DNA of 64,000 bases from Parvibaculum sp035325945 (GTDB lineage: Bacteria > Pseudomonadota > Alphaproteobacteria > Parvibaculales > Parvibaculaceae), in the NCBI RefSeq assembly GCF_035325945.1, contig NZ_DAOKYX010000010.1, forward strand, positions 1 to 64,000. Direction: 5' to 3'. Positions 53,330 to 62,745 of the stretch are shown in pieces. The notes under the pieces were generated by a model. It was not told the origin of the DNA. It did not search any database and saw only the letters and a list, made by a program, of their open reading frames with translations. Both the position numbers and the translations under genes were made by a program. Position 1 is the first letter of the stretch, and each line of letters starts with the position of its first letter.

Positions 53330-54781
53330 TCAGGCCGGTTTGTCCACGACCATCAGATAGACGCACTTCGTCGCGTCTTCCTCGATCGTGATGTTCGCCA
53401 CATCCAGCCCCTCCACCATCGCGCGCATATCGTCTTCGGTGCGGTAGATGAGGCTCCAGTCGGTCACGAATTCGAGCGGCCACTGGCAGGTTTCCCGGCC
53501 CTGCTTCACATTGGCGATGATCAGCTTGCCGCCCGGCGTGACCTGATCGTAGAGATCGTGCGCGAGCGCGCGGGCACGGCGGTGCGAGAGATAGTCGAAA
53601 AGGCCGAGGCTGTAGAGAATGTCCTGCGGCGGCAGTGTCTTGAAAAGCGCACCCGCCTTGAGAAGCTGCGCGAAGGACGCCTGAAGGCACTGGATCTTCG
53701 CCCGGCCCGCATGGCGCACCACCTCCCGGTGGCTGTGCTCATAGGCATGGCTCAGGGCACGCTCGTCCTGATCGATCAGCGTGACGTTGATCGGCCGTGG
53801 CAGGCTCTCGATCTTCAGATAGTCGTAAACCTCATAGGCCGAGCCGCAGCCGAGATTGGCGATATGCATCGGCTTGTCGCCGGGGGCCTTCGCGACTTCA
53901 GCCGCGAGAATCTTCTGCGTCATGCGCAGCCGCGTGCCGACGCAGGCGCCCGTCTCGATGCCGATGCGGTGGAGCAGCTTTTCATAGGGCGTGTTGCCGA
54001 CGCGCTGCCACTCGTAAACATAATTCATGATCTGGAAGTCGCCGGGATAGCCGAGCGGCTTCTCGTAGCAGCGGCGCATGACGGCGCCCGGCATGAAATC
54101 CGGCGTCAGCACCCGCTCGGCATAGCGCTTGTGGCGCGCGAGCATTTCCGGGTCGCTCCAGACCGGCTCCAGAACATCGCTGCCGCGATACCAGAGTTCC
54201 TTCCACTGGGGGACCATGCGGTCCTCGCAGGCGATCAGCGCCTCGAGCAGCTTTTCCTCGCGCTCGCGGCCCGTGGCGGTCAGCCGCGCCTCATAGCTCT
54301 CGAGAAGCTCCTTGTAGGAGCGGAAGAGATTGACGATCTCGGCACAGAGCTGCGTGAATTCGGGAAGGATGCCGTTCGACGTTCCGAAGGCGGGATCGGC
54401 CAGCGTGCGCGACAGGAGAAGATTGTCGTGCTCCGTCACGATGGCTGGCAGATCGAGAAAACCGGAGGTGAACTCCAGCGCCACCGTGGTGCGGCTGCCG
54501 CTCGGCTCGACGCGGCGGATGCGCCCCGCACCGCGATAGAGGCGGTCGTCGCCCACGCGCAGCTCGAAGGGAATTTCCGTACCGAGACGGTCGTCCCAAC
54601 CGTCGTGAACGTGGCTCTGCGCCGCGATGCCGGTCATGCTGATATTCTTCAGCGCCGCCCGCTCATTGTCGAAATAGACCGCGGGGACCGCCTCCTTGAA
54701 GAGGTCCTCCGGCCTGAACCGCTCGGCGCGATAGAACATGCGCCGGCCCTCGGCGCCCGTCAGTTGTTCATAAGTCCGCAT
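53330..54781 (-). CDS. PilZ domain-SAM methyltransferase fusion (PhcB-like)
   Basis: A 483-residue protein. The N-terminal PilZ domain has both c-di-GMP motifs, RMFYR (14-18) and NISMTG (46-51). The C-terminal class I methyltransferase has GYPGDFQIMNYVYE and the SAM loop NLGCGSAYEVYDY near 308, with LIDQDERAL as the acidic strand; this arrangement resembles the proteins annotated as 3-hydroxypalmitate methyl ester synthase (PhcB of Ralstonia). The ATG at 54781 lies behind an AT-rich leader with a CtrA-like site. It could make a methylated lipid or signal only when c-di-GMP is bound. This is inference; the substrate is unknown. Confidence 0.8.
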   Translation of the reverse strand: MRTYEQLTGAEGRRMFYRAERFRPEDLFKEAVPAVYFDNERAALKNISMTGIAAQSHVHDGWDDRLGTEIPFELRVGDDRLYRGAGRIRRVEPSGSRTTVALEFTSGFLDLPAIVTEHDNLLLSRTLADPAFGTSNGILPEFTQLCAEIVNLFRSYKELLESYEARLTATGREREEKLLEALIACEDRMVPQWKELWYRGSDVLEPVWSDPEMLARHKRYAERVLTPDFMPGAVMRRCYEKPLGYPGDFQIMNYVYEWQRVGNTPYEKLLHRIGIETGACVGTRLRMTQKILAAEVAKAPGDKPMHIANLGCGSAYEVYDYLKIESLPRPINVTLIDQDERALSHAYEHSHREVVRHAGRAKIQCLQASFAQLLKAGALFKTLPPQDILYSLGLFDYLSHRRARALAHDLYDQVTPGGKLIIANVKQGRETCQWPLEFVTDWSLIYRTEDDMRAMVEGLDVANITIEEDATKCVYLMVVDKPA

Positions 54782-54846
54782 TTCTGGCCCCAACCACCAC
54801 TCAATACATGAAATTAAGGGATCATAAAGACTAACGAAATGCAAAT

Positions 54847-54861
54847 TTTACCAAAGGTTAA
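54847..54861. promoter_or_regulatory. CtrA-like site upstream of the PilZ-methyltransferase gene
   Basis: On the minus strand TTAA-CCTTTGG-TAAA matches TTAA-N7-TTAA with one mismatch. It is 65 bases from the ATG at 54781, at nearly the same distance as the site before the facing kinase gene. Confidence 0.35.
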
Positions 54862-54922
54862 GGTTACTTTTCGAGTTCAGCCACAACGGCACAGATGAAT
54901 CACGGAAAATGAATGGGAAATA

Positions 54923-57232
54923 TTAGTCGGCGCTACCCGCCGCCGGCACGGCGACCGTTGCCCGCTTGCGGTCCATGAGGCGGAGCAGCGGCGGCAGCAT
55001 GAGCCAGTCGATGAAGAGATTGGCGAGAATGACGATGGCTGTCTGGGCGCCGAGCGAGCGGTTGACCTCGAAGCCGGAAACGGTGAGGACCCCGAAGCCG
55101 ACGGCAAGCGAGACAGTGATGACGAGCATGGCCGTGCCCACCGTCACGAAGACTTCGTCGATCGCCTCCCTGGGGCTCAACCCCCGCTTCAGCGCGGCCT
55201 GATACATGACGAGGAAATAGATCGTGTCGTCCACCACGAGCCCGATGGTCATGGCGGTGATGACGGCGGCGGCAAGGCCGAGCTGCCCGAAGAGCAGACC
55301 CCATATACCAAAACCCAGAATGCTGGGTAGCACGTTCATCAATATGCTGAGAAGGCCGTAGGTGACGCTTCGCAGCGCCAGCGCGATGACGATGCCGATG
55401 CCGAACATCGTCATGATGGTGCCGGCGATCATCGAACGGATGTTGAGCCACGAGACATGCGAGAAGAGCACGTTGATGCTCTCTCCCTTCGCCTGCATGG
55501 CGGGAGGCGCATTGGCGGCGAGCCAATCCTGTGCGGCCGCGTTGAAATCGCGGATATCGCTCGATTTCACATGCGAGAGAATGACGGTGACGCGGCTCGA
55601 CGAACGCGAGACGTTGATCTGGTCGTTCAGCGAGGCGCCGTATGGCAGCGAAAGCTCATAGAGCAGGAAATATTGCGCAATCGCATCGGCGCTGTCGGGA
55701 ATGGTGTCGTGATCGCCGGGCTTGCCCGCATTGATCTGCTGGTTGATGCGCCGGGTAATGTCGGGGACTGACAGCACGCTGACGACATGCGGCTGGGCGC
55801 GGATCCAGGCGACAAAGTCCGACAGCTTGCGCTGATAGGCAGGATCGTAAACGCCGCTGTCGCGCCCTGCCCCGACATCGAACTCGACCAGATTGAGCCC
55901 GGTCAGATGCGCCTCCGCGAAATCCGAGGCGCGGCGATAGTCGAAGCGGCTGTCGAAATAATGCGTGAAGTCGTCGTCGAGCGTGATCTTCTGGAGCCAG
56001 AAGCTCGACGCGACAACAACGATGCCGCAGAAGAAGAACAGCCCCAGATAATAACGGTTCACGAAGCGGCCGAGCGCGATCATGGCCCGTTCCGACTGGC
56101 TGCGGGCGGGCTTGAGGTTCATCAGCGAGAGGAAGGCGGGCAGCCAGGTGAAGGTAAAGACATAGGCGATGCCGATGCCCATGGTGACGGTATTTCCGAG
56201 ATCGCGGAAGGGCGGCGCCTCGGCGAAGTTCATCGAGAGAAAGCCGATCGACCCTGTCAGCGCGATGAGGCTGACGGGCTTGAGGTGGACGCGCAGCGTG
56301 TCCCTGAGCGCCTCGTCCTTGCTCATGCCCTGATCGAGCGATTGCATGGCCGTGGTCACGATGCGGACGGCGGCGGCCATGTTGACCGTCATGATGATGA
56401 TGGGAGCCGCGATGCTCGCCGGATTGATGACGAAGCCGAGCCAGCCCGCGACGCCCATGGCCGAAGCCGCCGAAAGCGCGAGCAAGGTCAGAATGGCCAG
56501 GCTCGGCTTGATCGAGCGCACGAAGAACAGCATCACGAGGCCGGTGACGACGAGGCTCACCGGAATGAGGAAGGTCGCATCGCTGACGGCCGCCTCCGAG
56601 AAGGTGCCCATCAGGATCACATTGCCGGTGGTCTTGACCTCGATGCCCGGATGCGCGGCCTCGATCGAGGCGGCAAGCGCGCGGGTCGAGGCGATGATCT
56701 CGCGCACCTCGCGCGACGCCTCGGCGGGAAGGTTGAAATCTATGATGACGCCCGCCGCCTTGCCGTCGGCGGCTATCAGCCGGTTCCGCACCAGCGGATC
56801 GGCGAGCGCGATGCTCTCGACCTTCGCGCCCTCTTCCGGCGTCACGGCGGAGGGATCGGGCACCAGCTCGTCGACGGCGAAACTGTCCGCGTCGGAGGTG
56901 ACGTGGGGGAAGTTGGTGAGGGATTCGACCCGCGTCGAATGGGGCAGCTTCCATGCCTGCTTCGTCAGATCGCCGATGGCGGCAAGCGCCGCCGGGTCCG
57001 TGATCTTCTTGCCGCCGGCCCAGACGACCATGAGGACATTGTTGTTCTGGCCGTATTTCCGCTCGAACTTTTGGAATTCGGCAAGTTCCGCGGCTTTGGG
57101 GTCGAAGAAGACCCGCGTATCTGAAGAAAGCGTCAGCCGCGGCAGCCCCGACACCGCGATGAGGCAGAGAAGAAGGCACAAGGCCATGACAGTTCGCGGC
57201 GCTCCAAGCACCACGCGATAGAGAATCACCAT
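54923..57232 (-). CDS. MMPL/RND-superfamily exporter
   Basis: A 769-residue membrane protein of the RND superfamily with two repeats of about six helices each. The first helix (VMALCLLLCLIAVSGLPRLTL) is followed by a large extracytoplasmic domain. Conserved blocks are KAAELAEFQKFERKYGQNN and the sterol-sensing-like helices MGIGIAYVFTFTWLPAFLSLM and its second copy MTIGLVVDDTIYFLVMY, with Asp residues for proton relay. It probably exports lipids or hopanoid-like molecules. It is divergent from the second methyltransferase gene. Substrate unknown. The start could lie further upstream, but the ATG at 57232 gives the family N-terminus. Confidence 0.87.
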   Translation of the reverse strand: MVILYRVVLGAPRTVMALCLLLCLIAVSGLPRLTLSSDTRVFFDPKAAELAEFQKFERKYGQNNNVLMVVWAGGKKITDPAALAAIGDLTKQAWKLPHSTRVESLTNFPHVTSDADSFAVDELVPDPSAVTPEEGAKVESIALADPLVRNRLIAADGKAAGVIIDFNLPAEASREVREIIASTRALAASIEAAHPGIEVKTTGNVILMGTFSEAAVSDATFLIPVSLVVTGLVMLFFVRSIKPSLAILTLLALSAASAMGVAGWLGFVINPASIAAPIIIMTVNMAAAVRIVTTAMQSLDQGMSKDEALRDTLRVHLKPVSLIALTGSIGFLSMNFAEAPPFRDLGNTVTMGIGIAYVFTFTWLPAFLSLMNLKPARSQSERAMIALGRFVNRYYLGLFFFCGIVVVASSFWLQKITLDDDFTHYFDSRFDYRRASDFAEAHLTGLNLVEFDVGAGRDSGVYDPAYQRKLSDFVAWIRAQPHVVSVLSVPDITRRINQQINAGKPGDHDTIPDSADAIAQYFLLYELSLPYGASLNDQINVSRSSSRVTVILSHVKSSDIRDFNAAAQDWLAANAPPAMQAKGESINVLFSHVSWLNIRSMIAGTIMTMFGIGIVIALALRSVTYGLLSILMNVLPSILGFGIWGLLFGQLGLAAAVITAMTIGLVVDDTIYFLVMYQAALKRGLSPREAIDEVFVTVGTAMLVITVSLAVGFGVLTVSGFEVNRSLGAQTAIVILANLFIDWLMLPPLLRLMDRKRATVAVPAAGSAD

Positions 57233-57527
57233 TTGATGACGTTTGCCCCCGTGCCCCCACCCCGGCTTCCGCCCGCGTGGGACCAAACACCCCGGCGCGC
57301 TGCGGACAAGCGCGCTCACTCTAGAGCGTTGTCCCACCTTGTGACAATTCGCGTGACCAGCCGAGCACGAAGGAAAGCGGAATTTTATGGAAACCCGGCG
57401 TTAAGACAGTGCTGCGAACAATGAGCTTGGGGGAAGCCTGTCCGTGTGCCGGCGTCCATGCGCCGTTCGCGCCGTTTTCCTCCTACCCGTCTTCCAGGAT
57501 GAAAGGCGCGAATACGGCAGAAGGCGC

Positions 57528-58697
57528 ATGAGCGGAAATCCAACCATCAATCTGGCGACCGTCGGGACGGCCGAACTCGAAGCGATGTCCGTTCAGGTCT
57601 TCACCGCGTCGCTCGAGGCGATGTCAGGGGAAGCGATTGCCCGCTTTCGCAGGATGCGCCGCCTCAGCAATCATCATCGTCAGGCGCTCGAGCAATATCT
57701 GATCGAGCATCCGGAAAAGCGGTCGCCGGATGATGAAGAACTCGCGGCCGCACCCGCCAGGCCCACAAAAGCGGCGAAGGCGGCGAAACCTGCAATGCCN
57801 NNNNNNNNNNNNNNNNNNNNNNNNNNNNNNNNNNNNNNNNNNNNNNNNNNNNNNNNNNNNNNNNNNNNNNNNNNNNNNNNNNNNNNNNNNNNNNNNNNNC
57901 AGCCCGAGCTGGTGGATATCAACCAGATGCTCTGGGGTGAAGGGTTCAACCTGCCGGGCGGCGCCGACTTCACGCTCGGTCTCGTCAGGAACGTGAACTT
58001 TCCCGCCGGCCGCCCCTGCCTCGACGTTTCGCCGGGGCTCGGAGGCGGCATGCGCGCCATTGCGCTCACCCGCAAGGTCACTGTCGAGGGGATCGAGCGC
58101 GATCCGCTTTTCGCGGCGGCTGGCGCTCACGCTTCCGATCATCTCGGCATGAGCGAGGAAGCGCCGATCCGATTCGGAGACCCCGAGGCCGAAAGGCTGC
58201 CCGAGGGGCGATACGCCGCGATCATCGCGCGCGAGGCGCTCTACTGCTTCGCCGACCGCAAGGCGTTTCTCGTTTCAGCGTCGCGCGCGCTCGCCGATGG
58301 CGGCTCGCTCGTTCTCACCGATTTCGTGCTCGCCGATCGGCTTCACAAGGACGAAACGCTGGCGAACTGGCGCGCGGCCGAACCGCGCAAGCCCGCGCCC
58401 GCCACGCGCGAGGATTACGCCGAGCTGCTGCAGGAGCTTCGCTACGAAATCAAGGTTTGCGACGATCTGACTGCGTCATATGTGCCACTCATTCAGGCCG
58501 GATGGCGGCAACTGCTCGCGCATCTGGAAAGTGCCCAACTTTCGCCCGAAAGAGCGGGCATGTTGATGAAAGAGGGAAACCTCTGGCTCGCGCGCAGCCG
58601 TGCACTGGAAAGCGGACGACTGAAACTCCTCCACATACATGCACTCATGCGCCGGGCACCCAAGCGCGCATTGAGCGATTCCATGACGATCGAGTAA
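57528..58697 (+). CDS. SAM methyltransferase-like protein with assembly gap
   Basis: About 389 residues with a 100-N gap. The N-terminal domain (MSGNPTINLATVGTAELEAM, helices, then a lysine/alanine-rich linker AARPTKAAKAAKPAM) precedes the gap. The C-terminal methyltransferase fold has CLDVSPGLGGGMRAIALT near the SAM site, EGIERDP as acidic strand and LVLTDFVLADR as the fourth strand. Frames agree with 100 Ns, which needs a true gap of 3n+1. The ATG at 57528 has AAGGCG upstream. It diverges from the MMPL exporter gene. Substrate not known; linker repeats probably caused the gap. Confidence 0.75.
   Translation: MSGNPTINLATVGTAELEAMSVQVFTASLEAMSGEAIARFRRMRRLSNHHRQALEQYLIEHPEKRSPDDEELAAAPARPTKAAKAAKPAMXXXXXXXXXXXXXXXXXXXXXXXXXXXXXXXXXXQPELVDINQMLWGEGFNLPGGADFTLGLVRNVNFPAGRPCLDVSPGLGGGMRAIALTRKVTVEGIERDPLFAAAGAHASDHLGMSEEAPIRFGDPEAERLPEGRYAAIIAREALYCFADRKAFLVSASRALADGGSLVLTDFVLADRLHKDETLANWRAAEPRKPAPATREDYAELLQELRYEIKVCDDLTASYVPLIQAGWRQLLAHLESAQLSPERAGMLMKEGNLWLARSRALESGRLKLLHIHALMRRAPKRALSDSMTIE
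57800..57899. other. assembly gap (100 N)
   Basis: A run of exactly 100 N in the KA-rich linker of the second methyltransferase. Frames continue if the true length leaves remainder 1 on division by three. Confidence 0.97.
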
Positions 58698-58711
58698 TCG
58701 GGAGGCCGGCC

Positions 58712-58888
58712 TTGAAGCACAAAAGACCAACACCGGAAATCCAGATGCCCGACCAGCCCGCGGCCATGTCCAAGCCGCGGCGCATCGAACCCATTTTCGA
58801 TGCTTCCGGCACGCTCCGCCGTGTCCGGATCGACCGGGGCACATCCAACGAAGGCACCCACCGCCCGCAATCGGCGGATCGCGGCTGA
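58712..58888 (+). CDS. possible small basic protein (TTG start)
   Basis: A 58-residue frame starting with TTG, six bases after GGAGG and 14 bases after the methyltransferase stop. It reads LKHKRPTPEIQ, then SKPRRIEPIFDASG and RIDRGTSNEG. It is basic, with no membrane segment. No family is recognised. It may be a genuine small gene of the same transcript or chance; I cannot decide. Confidence 0.35.
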   Translation: MKHKRPTPEIQMPDQPAAMSKPRRIEPIFDASGTLRRVRIDRGTSNEGTHRPQSADRG

Positions 58889-58934
58889 GCCTTCCTGCAC
58901 CAATCGCCGGAACAGAACGACGGCAGCCTGCCCT

Positions 58935-59783
58935 TCAGCCGATCGGCAGATCGTCGTTCTCCGGCGACCAGGCGGACGATGTGCGCGCGAGATGCTTGCG
59001 ATAGCGCGAAACGCTGACCGGGATCGAGGCGAGATAGCCGAGCGCGATGCCCGAAAACGCAATCCACGGATAATTGAGAATCACGGCCGCCGATAATCCG
59101 ACGAGCAGGAGGATCGGGAGGACCATTTCGCGCTTGATGCGGATGCCCATTCTCTTGCCGGAGAAGGTCGGGATGCGGCTCACCATCAGGAACGCCACGA
59201 AGAAGCAATGCAGCGCGACGACGATGGGCAGCGCCTTGATGCCCGGAACGTCGATGAAGGTGAGGTAGAGCGGCAGCATGACGATCAGGGCTCCCGCCGG
59301 CGCAGGCACGCCGACGAAATAGTTGCCGGTCCAGGCCGGTTTGTCGGGGTCTTCCAGCGCGACGTTGAAACGCGCGAGGCGCAGCGCGCAGCAGACTGCG
59401 TAGCCGAGCACCGCAATCCAGCCGATGCCGCCGATCGCATTCAGCGACCAGATATAGAGAACGATCACCGGCGCCACGCCGAAATTGACGAAATCCGTCA
59501 GCGAATCGAGTTCGGCGCCGAAGCGCGTCGAGCCGTGAAGCAGGCGCGCGACGCGGCCATCGAGGCCGTCGAAGACCGAAGCGACGATGATGGCGACGAC
59601 CGACGCCTCGAACCGCCCTTCAAGCGCGAAGCGAATGGCGGTAAGCCCCGCGCAGAGCGCGAGCACCGTCAGCGCGTTCGGCACCAGCGTGCGGACATGC
59701 ACGGGGCCGAAGGGGCGCGTGCGTCGCTCGCGGATCGTCCGGCGGCCATCGGGCCGCGAACCGAAGGGCGGAACATTTGCCAT
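58935..59783 (-). CDS. pssA: CDP-diacylglycerol-serine O-phosphatidyltransferase
   Basis: A 282-residue membrane enzyme making phosphatidylserine from CDP-diacylglycerol and serine. The CDP-alcohol motif DGLDGRVARLL...GAELDSLTD near residue 72 has all Asp residues of D-x2-DG-x2-AR-x8-G-x3-D-x3-D. Several membrane helices follow. It starts 24 bases after psd, in the common psd-pssA operon; together they yield phosphatidylethanolamine. Confidence 0.96.
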   Translation of the reverse strand: MANVPPFGSRPDGRRTIRERRTRPFGPVHVRTLVPNALTVLALCAGLTAIRFALEGRFEASVVAIIVASVFDGLDGRVARLLHGSTRFGAELDSLTDFVNFGVAPVIVLYIWSLNAIGGIGWIAVLGYAVCCALRLARFNVALEDPDKPAWTGNYFVGVPAPAGALIVMLPLYLTFIDVPGIKALPIVVALHCFFVAFLMVSRIPTFSGKRMGIRIKREMVLPILLLVGLSAAVILNYPWIAFSGIALGYLASIPVSVSRYRKHLARTSSAWSPENDDLPIG

Positions 59784-59807
59784 GGGCCTTTGTCCTTTAA
59801 CGCCTCG

Positions 59808-60488
59808 TCACTGGTGATGCGGCTCCACGGAAATGGAATCCGCAAGCACGGTTTCGCCGGAAATCGCCGTCTGCCCCACCGCGACGAGCGGCACGGCGCC
59901 CTCGGGGAGATAGACGTCGAGACGGCTGCCGAAACGGATGATGCCGTAGCGCTCGCCCGCGCGAAGCTCGCGGCCCTCCGTCACGTCGCAGACGATGCGC
60001 CGGGCGACGAGGCCCGCGATCTGCACCACGACGATCTGCTGCCCGTCCGCCCGCTCGATGACGAGCGAGTTGCGCTCATTGTCGTCGCTGGCCTTGTCGA
60101 GGCTCGCATTGAGGAACTGGCCGGGGCGATAGGCGACGCGCTTCACCTTGCCGCTGATGGGCGAGCGGTTCACATGGCAGTTGAAGACATTCATGAAAAT
60201 GCTGACGCGCGTGCGGCGCATCTCGCCAAGGCCAAGCTCCGGCGGGGGCGCGGCTTCGGTGATCATGTTCACGACCCCGTCGGCCGGGCTGATGACGAGC
60301 CCTTCGCGCGTCGGCGTCACCCGATCCGGATCGCGGAAGAAATAGAGGCACCAGATCGTCAGCACGACCCCGATCCAGCCAAGCGGCTGCCAGATCATGA
60401 AGAGCACGACCGTGATCGCCGCGAAGATGATGACGAAGCGGTGGCCTTCACGGTGAATGGGCACCAGTATCGAGGTCAGGCTGTCCAT
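59808..60488 (-). CDS. psd: phosphatidylserine decarboxylase (PSD-A type)
   Basis: A 226-residue precursor that self-cleaves to a pyruvoyl enzyme. The short length and FGSRLDVYLPEG near residue 190 mark the PSD-A type; cleavage occurs between Gly and Ser. The N-terminus carries a membrane segment (FVIIFAAITVVLFMIW). HVNRSPISG and SPADGV are conserved. The ATG is preceded by AAAAGGA. It is upstream of pssA. Confidence 0.95.
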   Translation of the reverse strand: MDSLTSILVPIHREGHRFVIIFAAITVVLFMIWQPLGWIGVVLTIWCLYFFRDPDRVTPTREGLVISPADGVVNMITEAAPPPELGLGEMRRTRVSIFMNVFNCHVNRSPISGKVKRVAYRPGQFLNASLDKASDDNERNSLVIERADGQQIVVVQIAGLVARRIVCDVTEGRELRAGERYGIIRFGSRLDVYLPEGAVPLVAVGQTAISGETVLADSISVEPHHQ

Positions 60489-60668
60489 ATGTCCTTTTCC
60501 GGTCTCGGATCGAATTGGGAAGTCGCCAGTCTAGTGGGTTCGGCCGTCTTACGGAAACGGTGGAACCGCCGAGCTTTCTAGCATGACGCCCTTCCGAACG
60601 GAAAACCGTCGTGAATTTTTCTGGAATTCAGGAAAAAGCGGGATTGCCGCCGGGAGCGAGGGGTGGGT

Positions 60669-62591
60669 TCAGCCCTTTCCGGCCATCTCGAAGGAGCCGG
60701 ACGCCCGCTGGGCCGGAGAGGCGTCGTCCTGCGTCTCCTTGAGTTTTTCGCGGGCGGCGTCGGCCTCGCGCTGCCTGTTCCACATGGCGGCATATTTGCC
60801 ATCCAGCGCAAGCAGTTCCTCGTGGCGGCCGCGCTCCGCGATCCGCCCGTGATCGAGAACGATGATCTCGTCGGCGTCGATCACGGTCGAAAGACGATGG
60901 GCGATGATGAGCGTCGTGCGGTCCTGCGAAACGCGCTTCAGCGCCGCCTGGATTTCCTTTTCCGTATGCGTGTCGAGCGCGGAGGTCGCCTCGTCGAGGA
61001 TGAGGATCGGAGGATTCTTGAGGATCGTCCGGGCGATGGCGACGCGCTGCTTCTCGCCGCCCGAAAGCTTCAGGCCGCGCTCGCCCACGGCCGTGTCGTA
61101 GCCCTTGGGCAGCCGCGCGATGAAGGCGGCGATCTGGGCCTGTTCGGCGGCGGCGGCGACATCGGCATCCGTCGCGTCCGGCCGGCCATAGCGGATGTTG
61201 TAGCGGATCGTGTCGTTGAAGAGCACCGTGTCCTGCGGAACCATGCCGACCGCGGCGCGAAGCGAGGCCTGCGTCACCTCGCGAATGTCCTGTCCGTCGA
61301 TCAGCACGCGACCGGCGGCAATGTCGTAGAAGCGGAACAGGATGCGCGAGATGGTGGACTTTCCTGCTCCTGAAGGCCCGACAATGGCGAGGGTTCGCCC
61401 GGCTGGCACGCGGAACGAGACATTGCCGAGAATGCCGCGATCCTTGTCATAGGCGAAGGAGACGTTCTCGAAGACGATCTCTCCCCCGCGCACGCCGAGC
61501 GGGCGCGCATCGGGCGCGTCGCGCACCTCGCCCGGAATCTCCAGGAGATCGAACATCGTCTCCATGTCGATCAGCGCCTGACGGATTTCGCGGTAGACGG
61601 TGCCGAGCAGATTGAGCGGCTGATAGAGCTGGATGAGATAGGCATTGACCATGACGAAATCGCCGATGGTCATGGTGCCGTCCGCAACGCCCTGCCCCGC
61701 CATGAGCATGAGGGCGGTGAGGCCGGTGGTGAAGATCGCCGTCTGTCCGGCATTGAGGATCGAGAGCGAGGTCGTGGTCTTCACCGCGGCGCGCTCATAG
61801 CCTTCCATCGAGCGGTCGAAGCGGCGGGCCTCATGCTCCTCATTGCCGAAATATTTGACCGTCTCGAAATTGAGAAGGCTGTCGATCGCCTTGGTGTTGG
61901 CCTCCGTGTCGAGCGTGTTCATCTGGCGATGAAAGCGCGTGCGCCACTCCGTGACCGTGAAGGTGAAGGCGATATAGACGAGGATGGTGACGGCCGTGAC
62001 GAGCGTGAACCAGATGTTGAACGCCCATGTGAAGATCACGGCTACGAGCGCAAGCTCGATGATCGTCGGAATGATGTTGAAGAGCGAGAAGCGCAGCAGA
62101 AGGTCGATCGCCTTCGTGCCGCGCTCGATGACGCGCGAGAGCCCGCCTGTGCGCCGCTCCAGATGAAAGCGGAGCGAGAGCGCATGAAGATGGCGGAAGG
62201 TCTTGAGTGCGAGGGCGCGCACCGCGTTCTGGCTCACCTTGGCGAAAACGCCGTCGCGTATCTGGCCGAGCAGCACCATGAGGATGCGGCCGACGCCATA
62301 GGCGATGATCAACATGACCGGCACGGCGATGACGGCGCCCGCCGCCGATTTCGGCGAGAGGAGATTGGTCGCGTCGCGATAGAGGAAGGGAACGTAGACC
62401 GTGACCACCTTGGAGGCGATCAGCAGCACCATGGCGATGACGACGCGCGCCTTGAGATCGAGCCTGCCCACGGGCCAGAGATAGGGAAGAAAGGTGCGGA
62501 GCGTTTCCCATTGGCGATGCGTCGCAGGCGCAGCTCCACCGGTCACGGGATGGGCCCCGCCTTCGCCGGCCGATGACTTCAGATGCCTCAT
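60669..62591 (-). CDS. atm1: Atm1/HMT1-type ABC exporter (ABCB6/7-like)
   Basis: A 640-residue fused half-transporter from the ATG at 62591. Six membrane helices lie in residues 40-340, with LNFETVKYFGNEEHEA, the glutathione-site signature of the Atm1 group. The ATPase has Walker A GPSGAGKST near 405, signature LSGGEKQR near 510 and Walker B ILILDEATSALD. Atm1-type proteins export glutathione-linked sulphur or metal species used for cytosolic FeS and metal detoxification. It stands alone; next gene is the LysM protein, on the same strand upstream. Confidence 0.93.
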   Translation of the reverse strand: MRHLKSSAGEGGAHPVTGGAAPATHRQWETLRTFLPYLWPVGRLDLKARVVIAMVLLIASKVVTVYVPFLYRDATNLLSPKSAAGAVIAVPVMLIIAYGVGRILMVLLGQIRDGVFAKVSQNAVRALALKTFRHLHALSLRFHLERRTGGLSRVIERGTKAIDLLLRFSLFNIIPTIIELALVAVIFTWAFNIWFTLVTAVTILVYIAFTFTVTEWRTRFHRQMNTLDTEANTKAIDSLLNFETVKYFGNEEHEARRFDRSMEGYERAAVKTTTSLSILNAGQTAIFTTGLTALMLMAGQGVADGTMTIGDFVMVNAYLIQLYQPLNLLGTVYREIRQALIDMETMFDLLEIPGEVRDAPDARPLGVRGGEIVFENVSFAYDKDRGILGNVSFRVPAGRTLAIVGPSGAGKSTISRILFRFYDIAAGRVLIDGQDIREVTQASLRAAVGMVPQDTVLFNDTIRYNIRYGRPDATDADVAAAAEQAQIAAFIARLPKGYDTAVGERGLKLSGGEKQRVAIARTILKNPPILILDEATSALDTHTEKEIQAALKRVSQDRTTLIIAHRLSTVIDADEIIVLDHGRIAERGRHEELLALDGKYAAMWNRQREADAAREKLKETQDDASPAQRASGSFEMAGKG

Positions 62592-62745
62592 TCTCGAGGT
62601 TCCCGGAGCTGGATGCGGGCGGCCCCATGCTATCCGGCCGCCAATGAGACGCCCCGCCCCGGCCATGCTGCCGGGGCGGGGCGTCCTGATGGATACCCTT
62701 TAAATAGGGCCTTCGGCGATTAAGGCAAGCCCGCGAGGGCCCGCG

